Shown here one piece after another: positions 42,935-54,159 of a stretch of DNA of 64,000 bases. The notes beneath the pieces are model-generated. The model was not told the origin of the DNA, did no database searches, and saw only the letters and a program-made list of their open reading frames with translations. The stretch spans positions 39,578,001-39,642,000 of the forward strand of contig NC_072893.1 of the NCBI RefSeq assembly GCF_027943255.1, read 5' to 3'. The DNA comes from Anastrepha obliqua (Eukaryota; Arthropoda; Insecta; Diptera; Tephritidae). The position numbers and the translations under genes were made by a program. Position 1 is the first letter of the stretch. Each line of letters opens with the position of its first letter.

Positions 42935-43306
42935 GCTCTAAAACAGCTCAAAACACCACCATAGTCGCCCGATTTCAATCCTATTGAGCAACTGTGAGAT
43001 TTAATTGAGGAACCAGAAATGTTAATAAACTCAATGCCAAATATATTGAGTGAAGTCCTAAAACATTGTGGCTATTCAACAAAATATTAATGCTAGTTTT
43101 TCTGTATTATTCATAAAGCTTTTTCCACATGTTTTAAAACTGTACGCAGACCTTGCAAGACCTGGTTGCTGTATTTTTGGCTTTGTAACTTAAAAATGTA
43201 ATAAAAGGATAAATAAACAAAATATTTTTTGAAGCATAAATTTTCATTTTTATTTTAAACAATTTAAAATGTTTGTTAGGTGTACGCAGACTTTTCGGGC
43301 TATGTG
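42935..43306 (+). pseudogene. Tc1-like transposase C-terminal relic with right end
   Basis: The frame reads LKTPP, a stop, SPDFNPIEQL (canonical WPxxSPDLNPIEHLW, third catalytic position), then EMLINSMPNILSEVLKHCGY and STKY, the usual Tc1 ending (ESMPxRLxxVIxxxGGxTxY). About 200 bp of AT-rich tail follow, with GTACGCAGACTTTTCGGGCT just before the next element's TA at 43307. It is only the last quarter of a Tc1 transposon. Confidence 0.6.
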
Positions 43307-43308
43307 TA

Positions 43309-44775
43309 CAGGGTCCGACACTCGAAGTGTAACTAACTTCAGACCGCTCGCGCCGCTGATGCACGGGCATCAGCTGTCTGTTAGTTTTCTAAATAGTCCG
43401 GGAGTCAGGGGTCATTTTGGCCTCATTATTTTAGGCCGACTGATTCTAATACTGAAGGCAGACGCCATCCAATGAATGACGAAACCAAGCGTCAGCTGGT
43501 TCAGTAGCGGTGGGTACGTGCGTGGGATGCTGCGAAACGTGTCGAAAAAAATGTCTACCAACTCATTTTATGCCGCTGAAATTTTTTTCATGTATTGTTG
43601 ACATTTAGTAGAATAAAAAAAATAGTCAGCTGCGCGGTAGAGGGGGGAAAACACGTTGTAGAATAAATTAAAAAGTAAAACTACTTTATAGCGATTGAAA
43701 TTTGTTTACATAATTTTGGACACATATGAAAATATAATAATGATAGTCAGCTACGTTTATAGCGGTGGAAAGACCGTCAGCCGAAGCATTGAAAATTCTG
43801 CGCGCTGCCGAGATGTACGAACGCAATAATACATTATTGGTTGGAGTTGGTCGTCAAAAGACTGCAACGTCACGACAGTGCCAATCAAATCGCGAAAGAA
43901 CTGAAAATATCTGACCGTAGCATTTGCCGCATACTGAAAAATTAGCTCAAAGTCAAGCTTACAAGACCCAAAAGGCTCATGATCTCACACCAAAGCAGCG
44001 GCAAGTCAGATTTGAGCGAGCGAAGGAGTTACTACCGAGTTCAATTTCCGAACATTGTGATTTCTGGCGAGAAAATTTTCAAATAGAGCAACTCGTTAAC
44101 TCCCAAAACGATAGGGTTTATCTGACCGACCGTTCATACGAGAACTTGAGCCATCGATTGACCACGAGGAGGGGTGTCTCCGCCACAGGTAATGGTTTGG
44201 GCCACTGAAACCACATATGGGCGTTTTTCAATCGTTTTCATCGAGCCTGGCGTCAAGTTAAATGCAAAATATTATCGAGAAAGTATTCTGAAGGTTGCTT
44301 CGACGCCGTGGGCAGACAAACATTTCGGTGGCAAATAAAGAACGTTTGAACAGGTCTCGGCACCATCTCACAAAGCTGGAGTGAACCAAAAATGCCTAAA
44401 AAACAACGTTCTGAACTTCAAAACGTCTCATAAAGGCTCTCAAATTCACCAGACGCAAACCCGATGGATTATTCTCTTTTTGGGCCAGTTTGCAGAGCAA
44501 GGTCTGAACTGAAAGATTCACTAGTTTCGAGACGCTGAAAAAAGCCATTGTCCGCGAGTGGGGGAAATACCTGCAAGTCACATTCGAGCACCTTCCGATT
44601 CTTTTCTGTATCGTCTCAACGCCATAGTCAAGGCAAAAGGTGGTCATATCGAGCAAAAGTAATTTGATTCTTAATTTTGTATCATTTTCACACATTTTTT
44701 ACTTTGAATAAAAGTAATTTTCGAAACTAAATTTATGCACTTTTTAATCGGTTACACTTTCAGTGCCAGACCCTG
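43309..44775 (+). mobile_element. Tc1/mariner (maT-like) transposon with both ends
   Basis: The ends CAGGGTCCGACACTCGAAGT at 43309 and the inverted CAGGGTCTGGCACTGAAAGT at 44775 are each flanked by TA. Transposase pieces in broken frames: KAHDLTPKQRQVRFERAKEL, NFQIEQLVNSQNDRVYLTDR and FIEPGVK-type residues, then SPDANPMDYSLFGPV (third Asp). The QQDSAPSH block is destroyed. The N-terminal region has been replaced by a MITE (43394-43750). The same family occurs inside the Tigger element (22520-23417). Confidence 0.8.
43394..43750 (+). mobile_element. short MITE (GAGCCAGGGGTC family), right-truncated copy
   Basis: It begins TAGTCCGGGAGTCAGGGGTC and matches the complete copy at 56546-56953 over most of its length, for example CATGTATTGTTGACATTTAG and AGTCAGCTGCGCGGTAGAGG. 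It stops matching after GATAGTCAGCT (about 43755), so its right terminal repeat is missing. It lies inside the Tc1/mariner element. Confidence 0.75.
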
Positions 44776-44825
44776 TACACATAATTGGCGCTTATCCATT
44801 TCTAGGTGTTTTGCCGAACTCCCTT

Positions 44826-44945
44826 TCTCAACAAATGAAGGGACTTACAGCTTTTAACCGACCCCGAATGGCAGATGGTTTATTATGAGGAGTATTTTCA
44901 TAGCAGAAATACTCTCAGGAGTTTCCATTGGCCACCGTAGATCTC
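44826..44945 (-). repeat. tRNA-derived SINE, partial reverse copy
   Basis: On the minus strand it contains the TTTCTGCTATGAAAATACTC and GGGGTCGGTTAAAAGC phrases and ends AAGTCCCTTCATTTGTTG. These match the central and 3' parts of the SINE at 45011. The head is absent. It is only 66 bp from the full-length copy, in opposite orientation. Confidence 0.65.
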
Positions 44946-45010
44946 TGATGACTAGATTAGAAAAAATCAATGCATTTAATGCACCTTAAAATATTATGGA
45001 TATTAAAAGC

Positions 45011-45320
45011 GGCCGCCGTAGCCGAATGGGTTGGTGCGTGATTACCATTCGAAATTCACAGAGATAACATACATAGGTTCGAATCTCGGTGAAACACCAA
45101 AATTAAGAAAATCATTTTTCTAATAGCGGTCGCCCTTCGGCAGGCAATGCCAAACCTCCGAGTGTATTTCTGCCATGAAAAAGCTCCTCATAAAAATATC
45201 TGCCGTTCGGAGTCGGCTTGAAACTGTACGTCCTTCCACTTGTGGAGCAACATCAAGACGCATACCACAAATAGGAGGAGGAGCTCGGCCAAACACCCAA
45301 AAAAGGTATACGCGCCAATT
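45011..45320 (+). repeat. tRNA-derived SINE, complete copy 1
   Basis: Head: GGCCGCCGTAGCCGAATGGG with a good A box (TAGCCGAATGGG) and, about 50 bp later, a B box GGTTCGAATC: an internal RNA polymerase III promoter from a tRNA ancestor. Body: GCGGTCGCCCTTCGGCAGGC, CTCCGAGTGTATTTCTGCCA, AAATATCTGCCGTTCGGAGT. Tail: GGAGCTCGGCCAAACACCC then CGCCAATT and an AT run (45319-45338). At least five other pieces of this family lie in the window. It is not a functional tRNA gene. Confidence 0.88.
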
Positions 45321-46420
45321 ATATATATATATATATAAAAGTGGTCAAACGCTCCCAGAGTGATCCTACACTTTCTCATCTGTATATCTTTCATCTCTAC
45401 CTCTTCTTCAGTAATCACTTTAGGCTGTGCATTAGACCATATCACCTTGCAGACAAAAAAACAGTATTCGCCTCTAAAGAGCCTGAGTTGCAAGAGAAAT
45501 CCGATAAAAATTTTTTTCAACCGAACTTGAGGTTGCCTGTTTTCATTTTTCATCCTATCTGCGGTATTTATAGTCGGAATTATAGTCCAGGAATTATATA
45601 CCGTGAAAGCTCATTTTCCCCTATACCCAGTTTAAAGTATAAATCTTGGACTAAATTACACTCTCTTAAGCGGACACTCTCTTGGCTGGAAGCCATAAAA
45701 TGTATACAAAAATCTCTATTGAGCGGACACGAACTCCTTATAGGTGGGGAAAATGTAATATAAAAAATCGAAAAAAGAGGATTTCCCGGATAAAGTGTGA
45801 CGTTTTTTCATACATAAATTTATTTTGATTTGCGCAGTGAATTGTATTCAGTTATAGCGGATACATATTTTATTTTTATTTATGCAATAATGTCTAACAA
45901 AATTCAGAACAGACATTTAAGATATAAATTCAGAACTAAAATACAAATTAACAATATTTAATATTAAAAAGTGTAGTAAAATTAGATTATCAACATAAGA
46001 TCCCCAAGTTGCGAAAAATATATTCGAGCTGAAGTTGAATTTCAACGAAATTAATAATTATGAAAAAGAATAACAAATATTAACATAGTATTATTTTGAT
46101 TTCTTACATAGGAAGTAATTTTTTAATTGCATTTGAAATACTTGTTTGGCCCCAGAAAGCTCCAAATCCAAAAAGGTTGAGAGATAATTAAGGTCAGACA
46201 ACGTTCTAAGGAGTGGCGCATTGGCACTACATATAGTTAATACGATCCGAGAACTTTTCGAGATGTTATACAATTGCGGTCTGTATGTCTTAAGTATTGT
46301 TTATTTTATAGCAAAAGACCCCAGAGCCAAAATAGCAGCTTAACTGTCTTAGATAAATGGATACGAGCTAATTTTTTAGGCGAAAGTTTTTCACAACAGC
46401 AAATACTTTTGCCTAGCATA
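45321..46420. other. unassigned DNA with a pogo-like scrap
   Basis: About 45655-45740 contains TCTCTTAAGCGGACACTCTC and TTGAGCGGACACGAACTCC, related to the pogo-like element at 36109. The remainder is AT-rich with no recognised gene. A 140-codon plus frame (45341-45763) has no domain I know. Confidence 0.4.
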
Positions 46421-47708
46421 CGAGGTGTGTTTAAAAAGTATCGCGAATTTTGATTTTTGCAGGTTCCGTATACTCGAATTTCCATTTTTTTGTGGCGATA
46501 TGTTAGTACTCATGTCTCTCACTCATGCCGACGAGCTCGGCCATTTTGAATGTTCAGTTAATTGTTGACAATTGCTTTGCTTGCACGTGTTTCGGCTGGT
46601 CTTCCATTTTTTCCCTATTCCAAAAGATGGATCAAAGAACCTGTATCAAATTTTGTGTGAAAAACGAAATTAAGTGCGCGGATGCATTCCGAATGTTGAC
46701 TGTGTCATACGGAGAAACTACTTTGGACAAAAGCAAAGTTTATCGGTGGTACAAAATGTTCTCAGAAGGCCGAGAAGATGTGAACGACGAAAAGCGTGCC
46801 GGACGCCCAAGCACTTCAACAACAGACGAAAAAATTGGTGAAGTGAAGAAAATGGTATTGGCCTATCGTCGAATCACCTTTAGAGAAGTTGCTGAGGACC
46901 TAGACATATCGATTGGGTCCTGCCACTCAGTTTTTTTCAATGATTTGGACATGAGACAGGTCACCGCAAAATTCGTACCAAAACTGCTCAATTTCGACCT
47001 AAAGCAGCATCGCATGAACATTGTTAATGAGATTTGCTCCAGAGGGTCATAATTGTTGACGAACCGTGGGTTTATGGTTATGATGTGGAAACCAAAGCTC
47101 AATTATCTCAATGGAAGCTGCCACACGAGCCGAGACCGAAAATAGCGCGCCAAGTTCGGTCGAATGTAAAAGTTTAGCTTACCGTTTTCATCGATTGCAA
47201 GGGCGTTGTGCATCCTGAGTTCTTGCCACAGGGTAAAACGGTCAATAGGGAATATTACCTGTAAGTTATGCCCAATTTACGTGAAGCAATCGCCCGGATT
47301 TGTGGAAGAACAAAAATTGGATCTTGCATCACGATAACGCCTCTGACCCTGCTCACACATCGTTGCTTGTGCGCGACTTATTGGCCAAAACCAACACACT
47401 AATGATGCCACAGCCACCGTGTTCCCCAGATCTGGCCCCCTGTGACTTTTCTTTATCTCCTAAACTGAAGAGGCCCATGAAAGGACGACGCTACGCTACG
47501 ATTGACGAGATAAAGACGGCATCGAAGGAGGATCTGAACAAAATAAAAAAAATGATTTTTTGAAGTGCTTCGAAGATTGGAAAAAACGTTGGTACCAGTG
47601 CATAATATCTCATGGGGATTACTTTGAAGGGTAAAAATAGATATTAATGAATAAATAAATAATTTTTGAAAAAACACAAAATTTGCGATACTCTTTGAAC
47701 TCACCTCG
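46421..47708 (+). mobile_element. mariner transposon, full-length ends (1288 bp)
   Basis: Terminal repeats CGAGGTGTGTTTAAAAAGTA at 46421 and inverted CGAGGTGAGTTCAAAGAGTA ending at 47708 have TA on both sides. The length is near the usual 1.3 kb of mariners. It contains one transposase gene with several lesions. A fragment of the same subfamily is at 38562-38672. Confidence 0.92.
46627..47634 (+). pseudogene. mariner transposase, multiply broken
   Basis: The likely start is MDQRTCIKFCVKNEIKCADA at 46627. First helix-turn-helix and VYRWYKMFSEGREDVNDEKR, then RAGRPSTSTTDE, a second helix-turn-helix and DMRQVTAKFVPKLL. After KQHRMNIVNEI about 15-20 codons are missing, including part of the TGDE block, which here reads IIVDEPWVYGYD. 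Then VHPEFLPQGKTVNREYYL, WILHHDNASDPAHTSLLV (second Asp, with a one-residue insertion), PPCSPDLAPCDFSLSPKLKR (third Asp) and CFEDWKKRWYQCIISHGDY to TAA at 47632-47634. At least three stops or shifts are present. Confidence 0.85.
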
Positions 47709-47709
47709 T

Positions 47710-49205
47710 ACACTGGCAGATTGATTGATGGATCTTCTTAGTCCCAAGAGGTGAGAGAAAATATTTGCTCCAACTCCAGGTACCATCGATCTTGGATCAT
47801 CGATGGGGTGCAAGTGGTGGTTTCTATCACTCAATCTAAGCTCCCGGTTCCCGTCAAATGAAGAACCCTGTGAGTGTATGAAGTTCGTTTTCGGTTCGCA
47901 TTTAATCAGTGCTTTATCTACTTACTGGCTTATGAAAGGCGCATAATTTTGCTACGGCCCATCATCCTTTTCATATTGCGATATATTTCTGTTAGTAGTA
48001 TTTCTTAGCTTAATATAACACAAAGCGTAACTGTTAACTTATACAAATGCACCAAATTCTACTTAAAACAAAATTTCAGTCAAACCCAAATGAAAAAAGT
48101 CACAAAAAGCTTAGCATCAACTAATTCAACATGTAGAAAGCATAAAGTACGCATAGATATGCACAGTATTTATGTATTGCTTTGTATGTATGTGCTTTCT
48201 ATGCCCGAAATTTATGTAGCAGACCACCAAGAGGCTTAAAGCGGCATGAAGTAGCTCAACAAAAGAAACCGAAAAGTGATTTTCAACCGCAACTGCTTTA
48301 CGAGTATAAGTAGTACATTAGTTTAGGTAGAAAGGGGGAACAGCAAAAACATTATTTGTGAATTACAGGGTGGTTTTCAGTTAGGGGCGAATATGGCTTT
48401 ATGACACGTAAGTCACATTTCATTCTATGCAACCGACACGTAATCAACACTATTGTGCTCAATGTTGTTGCCTTGCTCTTATGCGCACTTTAGGTACTCA
48501 TCTCAATGCTTTCATCATCTTAATGCTTTGATTTTTATCATAAATTCCGATACTTTTTTCTTATTATTCATTATCTGCTAATAGGGCATGCTGTGCGTCG
48601 AGTGCTCTGAGGGGTGGCTTGTCAAATGGAAAATCATGGTGCAATAAACACAGGAAGGAAAAAAAAGGACGGCTAGTAGTAACCCTGCAGGGAAAAATGT
48701 TGGAATACTATGAAAATACTACCAGCTCATTTTTCAGCGCAATCAGCTTGCGTGTTAAGTTTTTTTCTAAGTGATATAGTGATATTTTTAACATGCCGCT
48801 GTTCTACGAAATCACAACTCTCCGGTCATGCATCAACAGCATATCAGTGCATACTGGCCTAAAAAAAATCTAGTCTAATATGTTTTCTAAAATAACCATT
48901 TTGAGACCAGTTGAAATATTTAAGAAATCTACTCCATTTCTTTTCATGTTAAAAGTGTTTGCAGATTTTTTTTTTTTGCTATTAAAAGGCATTTCTTTCA
49001 GGTACAGTAATTGGTTACGCATTCAAGAATTGGTTGAAATATAGCCAACATGAAAATCCTAAAAAAATTAATACTAATTCTTTTTAAAACTAGTCACGAA
49101 ATAAAATTATTTGTTTTAACTTTCTGAACCTAAATAAAATTAATGTTAGCTAAATTTCAGATCCATATTTCATGTGTCCGGTCGCTGCCAATATTTTTCT
49201 ACAAG
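47710..49205. other. unassigned single-copy-like DNA
   Basis: I recognise no gene, terminal repeat or known repeat. Contains AT-rich stretches and short T runs (48968-48979). Confidence 0.4.
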
Positions 49206-49259
49206 TAAGTGGAGAATAACCCAAGTAAGTGGAGAACCCTGAAAAACAGTCGACAACCT

Positions 49260-49845
49260 CTAAGGTAGCCATGAAATGCTGCATATCTTTTAATGAGATA
49301 GCTGAGTCACTTCACCTGAAGGTAACATAGGTTCCTGGCCATCGCGACATTGAGGGTGAATGCAGAGCCGAAGAACCAGCGAGAATCGTCGCCAACTTGA
49401 TCGATGAGTATATAGGCAATGACATAGGTGTAAGCTTACAGACATGTAAGCTACTTATTTTCAAAAGAATCATAAGAACAGCGAACGAAAAATGGCGTAA
49501 TGAAACCATCTGCAAAAATCGCAGTTGCGGACGACTCTCAATGCTAAACGCACGGAATCTCTGCTAAGCCAAAATAAGCACAGTCTTAGCACACTGATTT
49601 CCGATATAATGGGCCAGTGCCTAATACGCAAACACGTCCTGAGGATGGGGTGCAAGTACATGACTTCTGCAGTAGCTCTCTAGGTGAGGAGGAGGAAGAC
49701 ACAATATCGCTCCGTCTGTGCCGTTGTACTGCTCTACTCAGACGTAGGTATATTTTTTTCGGTAGAAAATTTTTTAAAGAATTAGCAGATCTCAATTCTG
49801 CAGAATTCAGGGATATTCTAAAATTTTTGAAAAGTACATACTGAT
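49260..49845 (+). pseudogene. RNase H-bearing LINE ORF2, C-terminal relic
   Basis: Pieces in three frames: IAESLHLKVT, a stop, VPGHRDIEGECRAEEPAR (RNase H, canonical WVPGHxxIxGNExADxLAR), then AVRN-type spacer, VQVHDFCSSSLGEEEEDTIS with LCRCTALLRRR (Cys knuckle) and FFKELADLNSAEFRDILKFL then KSTY at 49842. The ending parallels that of the fragments at 17330 and 25007. The 5' parts are missing. Confidence 0.7.
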
Positions 49846-50000
49846 TTTAGGAGAGATATGGAGACGCTGAAAAATTGTGAATATTACATTATTATGTAGT
49901 TGTAGGAAAACAACTTAAACGTGCAATATTAATTTCCTTTGACATTTTAAAGCTTAAACTGAGATAGTGCAACAATCGCCATCAACATCGTTAAACAGCG

Positions 50001-50190
50001 TTACAGCTCGAGGTGACCTTTAGCTTCATTCACAATTTTCTTCCAAGCGCCACGATTTGTAGCTGTCTTCCTCCAGTTGTTTAAGTGCATGTTTTCCTGG
50101 TCAATAGTGATTTGATCTAGCCAGTGCACTTTTGGGCGAAACCAGCAGATTATAAGTGGCAGATATATAAGGTTTTTTGTGGCCGTCATT
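50001..50190 (-). pseudogene. RTE/BovB-like LINE C-terminal scrap
   Basis: On the minus strand: RPKVHWLDQITIDQENMHLN then NWRKTATNRGAWKKIVNEAK. This is the motif at the very end of RTE/BovB-like ORF2 (RPxxxWxDxIexDLxxLGxxxWRxxAxDRxxWRxlvxeA). It lies head to head with another RTE tail at 50265. Confidence 0.65.
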
Positions 50191-50264
50191 GCTTATGCGT
50201 TCGATATGACCCAAGCAACATATTATTTGAGATTTAATTTATTTCTAATAACATCTTCCACGTC

Positions 50265-50820
50265 ACTTTTGACAGCTATGATTTTCAGGTTGTAAGAGAC
50301 TTCGTTTACTTAAGAATCAGTATAAGCGCCGATGATTGTTTCACCCTTGAAATCCAACAGAGAATCTCTCTTGTCCATAAGTGCTACTTTGAACTAAGTA
50401 GGCAATTGAGTAATAAAATTCTCTCTCGATGAACAAAACTAACACTCTACAAGGCTCTCCTCATGTCTGTCCTAACGTATGGCGCAGAAGCTTCGACGAT
50501 GACAACATCCAATGAGGCGACGCCTGGAATGTTTGTGAGAAAGATTCTGCAGAAGATGTTTGGAACTTTGCACGTTAGCGGCGGCATGTAGCGTAGGCGA
50601 TGGAGCAATGAGCTGCATGAGTTTTACGATGGCATAGTCATAACGCAGCGTTGGCTCTGAAAATATTCAATGCGGCACCAGCTGGTAGTAGCAGAGGAAG
50701 AGAAAGCTATCTCTGCCTTGTAAAGATCAAGTGGATAAACCGGTTAGCATGAGAAAGAAACGACTGGCGCGCTTTGTTAAACTCAGCCAAAATCGCTTAA
50801 ACGGTTATCGCGCCAATCAA
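50265..50820 (+). pseudogene. RTE-clade LINE ORF2, C-terminal third
   Basis: FDSYDFQVVRDFVYLRISIS (canonical ...FEVVxDFVYLGTSI), IQQRISLVHKCYFELSRQLS, TKLTLYKALLMSVLTYGAEA, then LHVSGG and RRRW-NELHEF pieces, and the tail HEKETTGALC / NSAKIA-like codons in decayed frames. It ends with CGCGCCAATCAAGAAAAAAA. The same family as the longer copy at 60020-61580, to which it is clearly parallel. Inactive. Confidence 0.8.
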
Positions 50821-51001
50821 GAAAAAAAAATATAACATCTTCTTCTTTGCAGAAGGATAACAGTTCAACGTATTCTGCATATGTTTGCACTTTCCCGGAG
50901 TGGTCCAAAGATCTGTCGAAGTATTTCACGTTCGAAAACTTTTAGACATTACTCATTTGTGGTCCTCATGGGTCAGTGTCCATGGTTCGCTTAGTAAAGG
51001 C

Positions 51002-51387
51002 GTGAATTTTCCTACTATTTTTGCTTCGAAAAAATTATTTTTTCGAAAAATTTTCCAAACCTTCTTAATTCACATAGAAGCTAATATAATATCATAAAAA
51101 AGATGTGCGCAAAATTTCAGAGAGATCGGTCAATAACTTTTCTAGTTATCGTGTATTCGAAAAATATAATTTTGAGAAAAACGCGTCTAAAGTTTGAACA
51201 CAACATAATTAAAGCTCTCCCAGTGCTCGAACGCAAGGAATAGAGTCGTCACGGTGGACGATCTGTAATATAAGAAATACTTAAATTTACGTTACAAAAA
51301 ATGTTTGATATATTCTTAAAGGATTATACTAACATTTTATGAAAAAAAAATTTTGCTTCGAAATTTTACAGGTATCTGTCCCCTTGA
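51002..51387 (-). mobile_element. TTAA-ended short transposon, subfamily 3, truncated reverse copy
   Basis: The right end here (GGTATCTGTCCCCTTGAA, to 51387) is the inverted head of the element at 14659, with the target TTAA changed to TTGA. The match runs inward through GTCTAAAGTTTGAA, the CGCGTTTTTCTCAAAAT core and 'gaccgatctctctgaaatttt' to about 51002, where the other half is missing. It interrupts an RTE reverse transcriptase relic (51388-51895). Confidence 0.85.
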
Positions 51388-51895
51388 ATTGCTGAACTCC
51401 TTCAAAACAATAGCTTCCAATAGTCATATTTTCCGGTCGACATTTCCCCTCGCATCGAGAAAGCTTTAGGTACTTCGTTTTACTTTCATATAACTTCAGA
51501 CCGACACTGTTATCGTTTTTCGTGTCGATATCCTTCAAGATTTCGGAAAGGTATTTTTATTGCGAGCTACAATAGCTATTGGCGTACGCGATTGTTAGGA
51601 CTGATCCTTTTTTATAGCAAAATGTAATAACGAGTTGGAGATCGACGATGATAAAGTATCTCCTTTCTTGACGCCGCATGAAATTTTAAAATAATCGGAT
51701 GCAGCATGCTGAACTACAACTTTTCCAGTGATATAACTCAAACTGTCTATTACTAGATGCGTTAATTTCGCATTTATGCCCAGATATGCAAAAGTTTCAG
51801 GGATTTTCCAGCGCTGTAGGCTATCAAAAGCTTGCTTGAAATCCAGAAGGAGGCGGCGGCCACATGGGCGTCGATTTTGTGCTCTTAGCATTTGT
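51388..51895 (-). pseudogene. RTE-clade LINE reverse transcriptase relic
   Basis: On the minus strand: RLLLDFKQAFDSLQRWKIPE (canonical FIDFKAAYDSIxR, catalytic Asp kept), ISCGVKKGDTLSSSISNSLL (canonical RRGLRQGDxLSxLLFN), then, after a gap that lacks YADD, YESKTKYLKLSRCEGKCRP and GSYCFEGVQQFKG. The frame then runs into the TTAA element at 51387. The 5' edge is near 51895. Confidence 0.75.
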
Positions 51896-52933
51896 CATAG
51901 GGAAAATAAATATTATATATCCGCTGCTCTAATCTTACTGACTTGTAATGCGAGGCTAAATAAAATGATTAAATTTCATGGAAATATTAATTAGTTTTTA
52001 CATTTATTTGATTAAATTGGATATAGTGTATATTAAAGCATATGTTTTAAATGTATTCATCAAATCGACAAGTCTTAAACTCTACATAAAAAGAAGAATA
52101 ATTTTTTTATCACTGGCATTACTCTAATCAACGACGAACTAGCATGATTTCCTCTATTACATGCAAGCATCTGAACTAGAATGTTTCTACACTATGTAGT
52201 TTGACTTTTTCCTGCCGGGAATATACTAATACATACATACACAGATACGTACGTAATACATATACATAAGTATGTTTGTATGCTTTATGTCTTCCATAAC
52301 TGCATTCGTGAGTCGATAGTATTTACTAGCAAATTCAAATTTAATGAGGTGTAAATTAATGTTCTCTGATTTTCCCTTACCACATAAAGCATTTTACTTA
52401 TTCTCTTGAAGATTCCCTATTACTTATTGCATATTTGAATATGTGGGTTAAAATAAGAAGGTATCGAGTACATCGATTTTAATCTACTAATAGAAAATTC
52501 TTAAATACCTACGACATAGTCACACTGTGCATACGGACGAACAGAGTTTTGTGAAACTACGACGTCACTGTGACCATTCAAACATTTACATGTATGTGTA
52601 TGACTTTCTAGCAACTGGGGGATGCAATAAGATGCTTTCACTGGGCTCGTTGAAGCCGTGGTCGGGGTATGCAGTTGAGTGTCTACTAACTTTTATGCGT
52701 ACAGTAGGGGTACTAATGTTAGCGGTTGCTGTTTATCCCGGGATTTTAGAACATTTCTAATTTAATTCAGAAATTTTGGTACTGCTCCCGATAATTTTTT
52801 TTAACCCTTTCGGGATCAATTTTACGCATAGACAAACACGTTTTCAAATATAAAAACAACCGTTACCTTTTTTTGCGATTTGTTATGCTTTTCTCTAATC
52901 AGTTGTTCTGTTTTGTGCATGCTTGAGCTTTTA
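51896..52933. other. unassigned DNA
   Basis: Mostly AT-rich with ACATACATA-type simple sequence near 52225-52275. No gene or repeat recognised. Confidence 0.4.
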
Positions 52934-53478
52934 CGGGTTGTTCAATAGGTGCGCTTCAACTTTTTTCCGATAGGGCGGGCGAACGACGCAATATTTTTTA
53001 TTTTTCGCTTGTCATTTGTAAACTTCATTAGTATACATTTCATCATGGAACGCTACACACTTGAGCAACGATTGTAAATCGTGCAAATTTTTTATGAAAA
53101 TAATCGTTCTGTTGCTGCTACTTTAAGAGCATTACGGCCATTTTACGGTCCATTTAACAAGCCGTCCCGTTTTGGGGTTATGTGAAGTCATTGGTCTACA
53201 GTAACAAACCGGCGACGATTTGTGAGCTCAGAGCCAATATTGAACGCGAAATTGCTAGAATTTCGGCCGATTTATGCAAAAGAGTGGTCGAAAATTGGGT
53301 TCAACGATTGGACTTCGTAAAACGTGCACGCGGTGGTCATGCAAGAGAAATCGAATTTCATACTTAAATGTATATGTTCAAACTCGATAATAAAAAAAAA
53401 ATTAGTTAAAAAAGTCAAACCGTTTGTGTTTTATTCAAAAAAGTTCAAAAGTTGAAGCGCTCTTACTGAAAAACCCTA
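52934..53478 (+). mobile_element. internally deleted mariner-like element (about 545 bp)
   Basis: The ends CGGGTTGTTCAATAGGTGCG and, inverted, AGGGTTTTTCAGTAAGAGCG then CTTCAACTTTTG form an inverted repeat of about 35 bp. Transposase N-terminus: ERYTLEQRL, a stop, then IVQIFYENNRSVAATLRALR. It jumps directly to the C-terminus MKSLVYSNKPATICELRANI, RVVENWVQRLDFVKRARG and GGHAREIEFHT. The catalytic core is deleted. Such MITE-like deletion products move only if an intact relative supplies transposase. A related C-terminal piece is at 22798. Confidence 0.8.
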
Positions 53479-54159
53479 TATTTCGACCAATTTCGTTGCG
53501 ACAACAGGTATCGAAAAAAATTCCAGCGGAAAGTGTGTGGGAATTTAATTAAATTAATTAAAATAGATGTGTTCACTTCAAGTCAAAAGAACTTGAAGAT
53601 GGAGTACAGTTGTTAATTGTTTAAATAATTCGAAACTTTGGCTAAGAGAAGGCGGAAACTTATACCTATACCCAAAAAATTGACATTCGAAATATTAAAT
53701 TTTAAAGAGAAATTGTTTAGTTGTGTCAGGAATTTTTCAAAGTGGTACAAAATTTTGAAAGATTTCTCTTGGACTAGACATGCCACCCAAAGGTTTAACG
53801 CAATTAGAAACTGAAAAAGTTTGCCAGTACTAGGTACTGATTAGGATAACTCAAAAGGTGAGAACGATGGAGAGAAGGAATTGGAAAATAACGCCCTTGA
53901 GACTTTGGAAAATTTTATCGAAGATACAATCCAAAAGAAGAACTAGTTGAAAAAACGGTGCAGAAGATTTTTGAAAAAGTAGAAGTAGACAGTTTGAGAT
54001 GGAGAATTTGATGAAAAAGAACCAAATATTCCTTGAAAAGTTGTGTCAATGGTTCAAAAACTAAGGAGCCAATAACATATTTTTCTATGCACTTCGAAGT
54101 AGAAATACTGCAGAAAATAGGTACCGAAGCTGATTCATACGCATTCAATGTAATATAAT
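53479..54159. other. unassigned DNA, possibly 5' part of the next relic
   Basis: AT-rich with no clear frame. The stretch 53800-54159 is purine-rich and acidic-coding in pieces, which could be the eroded N-terminus of the piggyBac-like relic that follows. Confidence 0.35.

Noticed and set aside
45011..45090. tRNA gene
   Set aside because: A and B boxes are present, but the sequence is the head of a repeated SINE, not a foldable tRNA.
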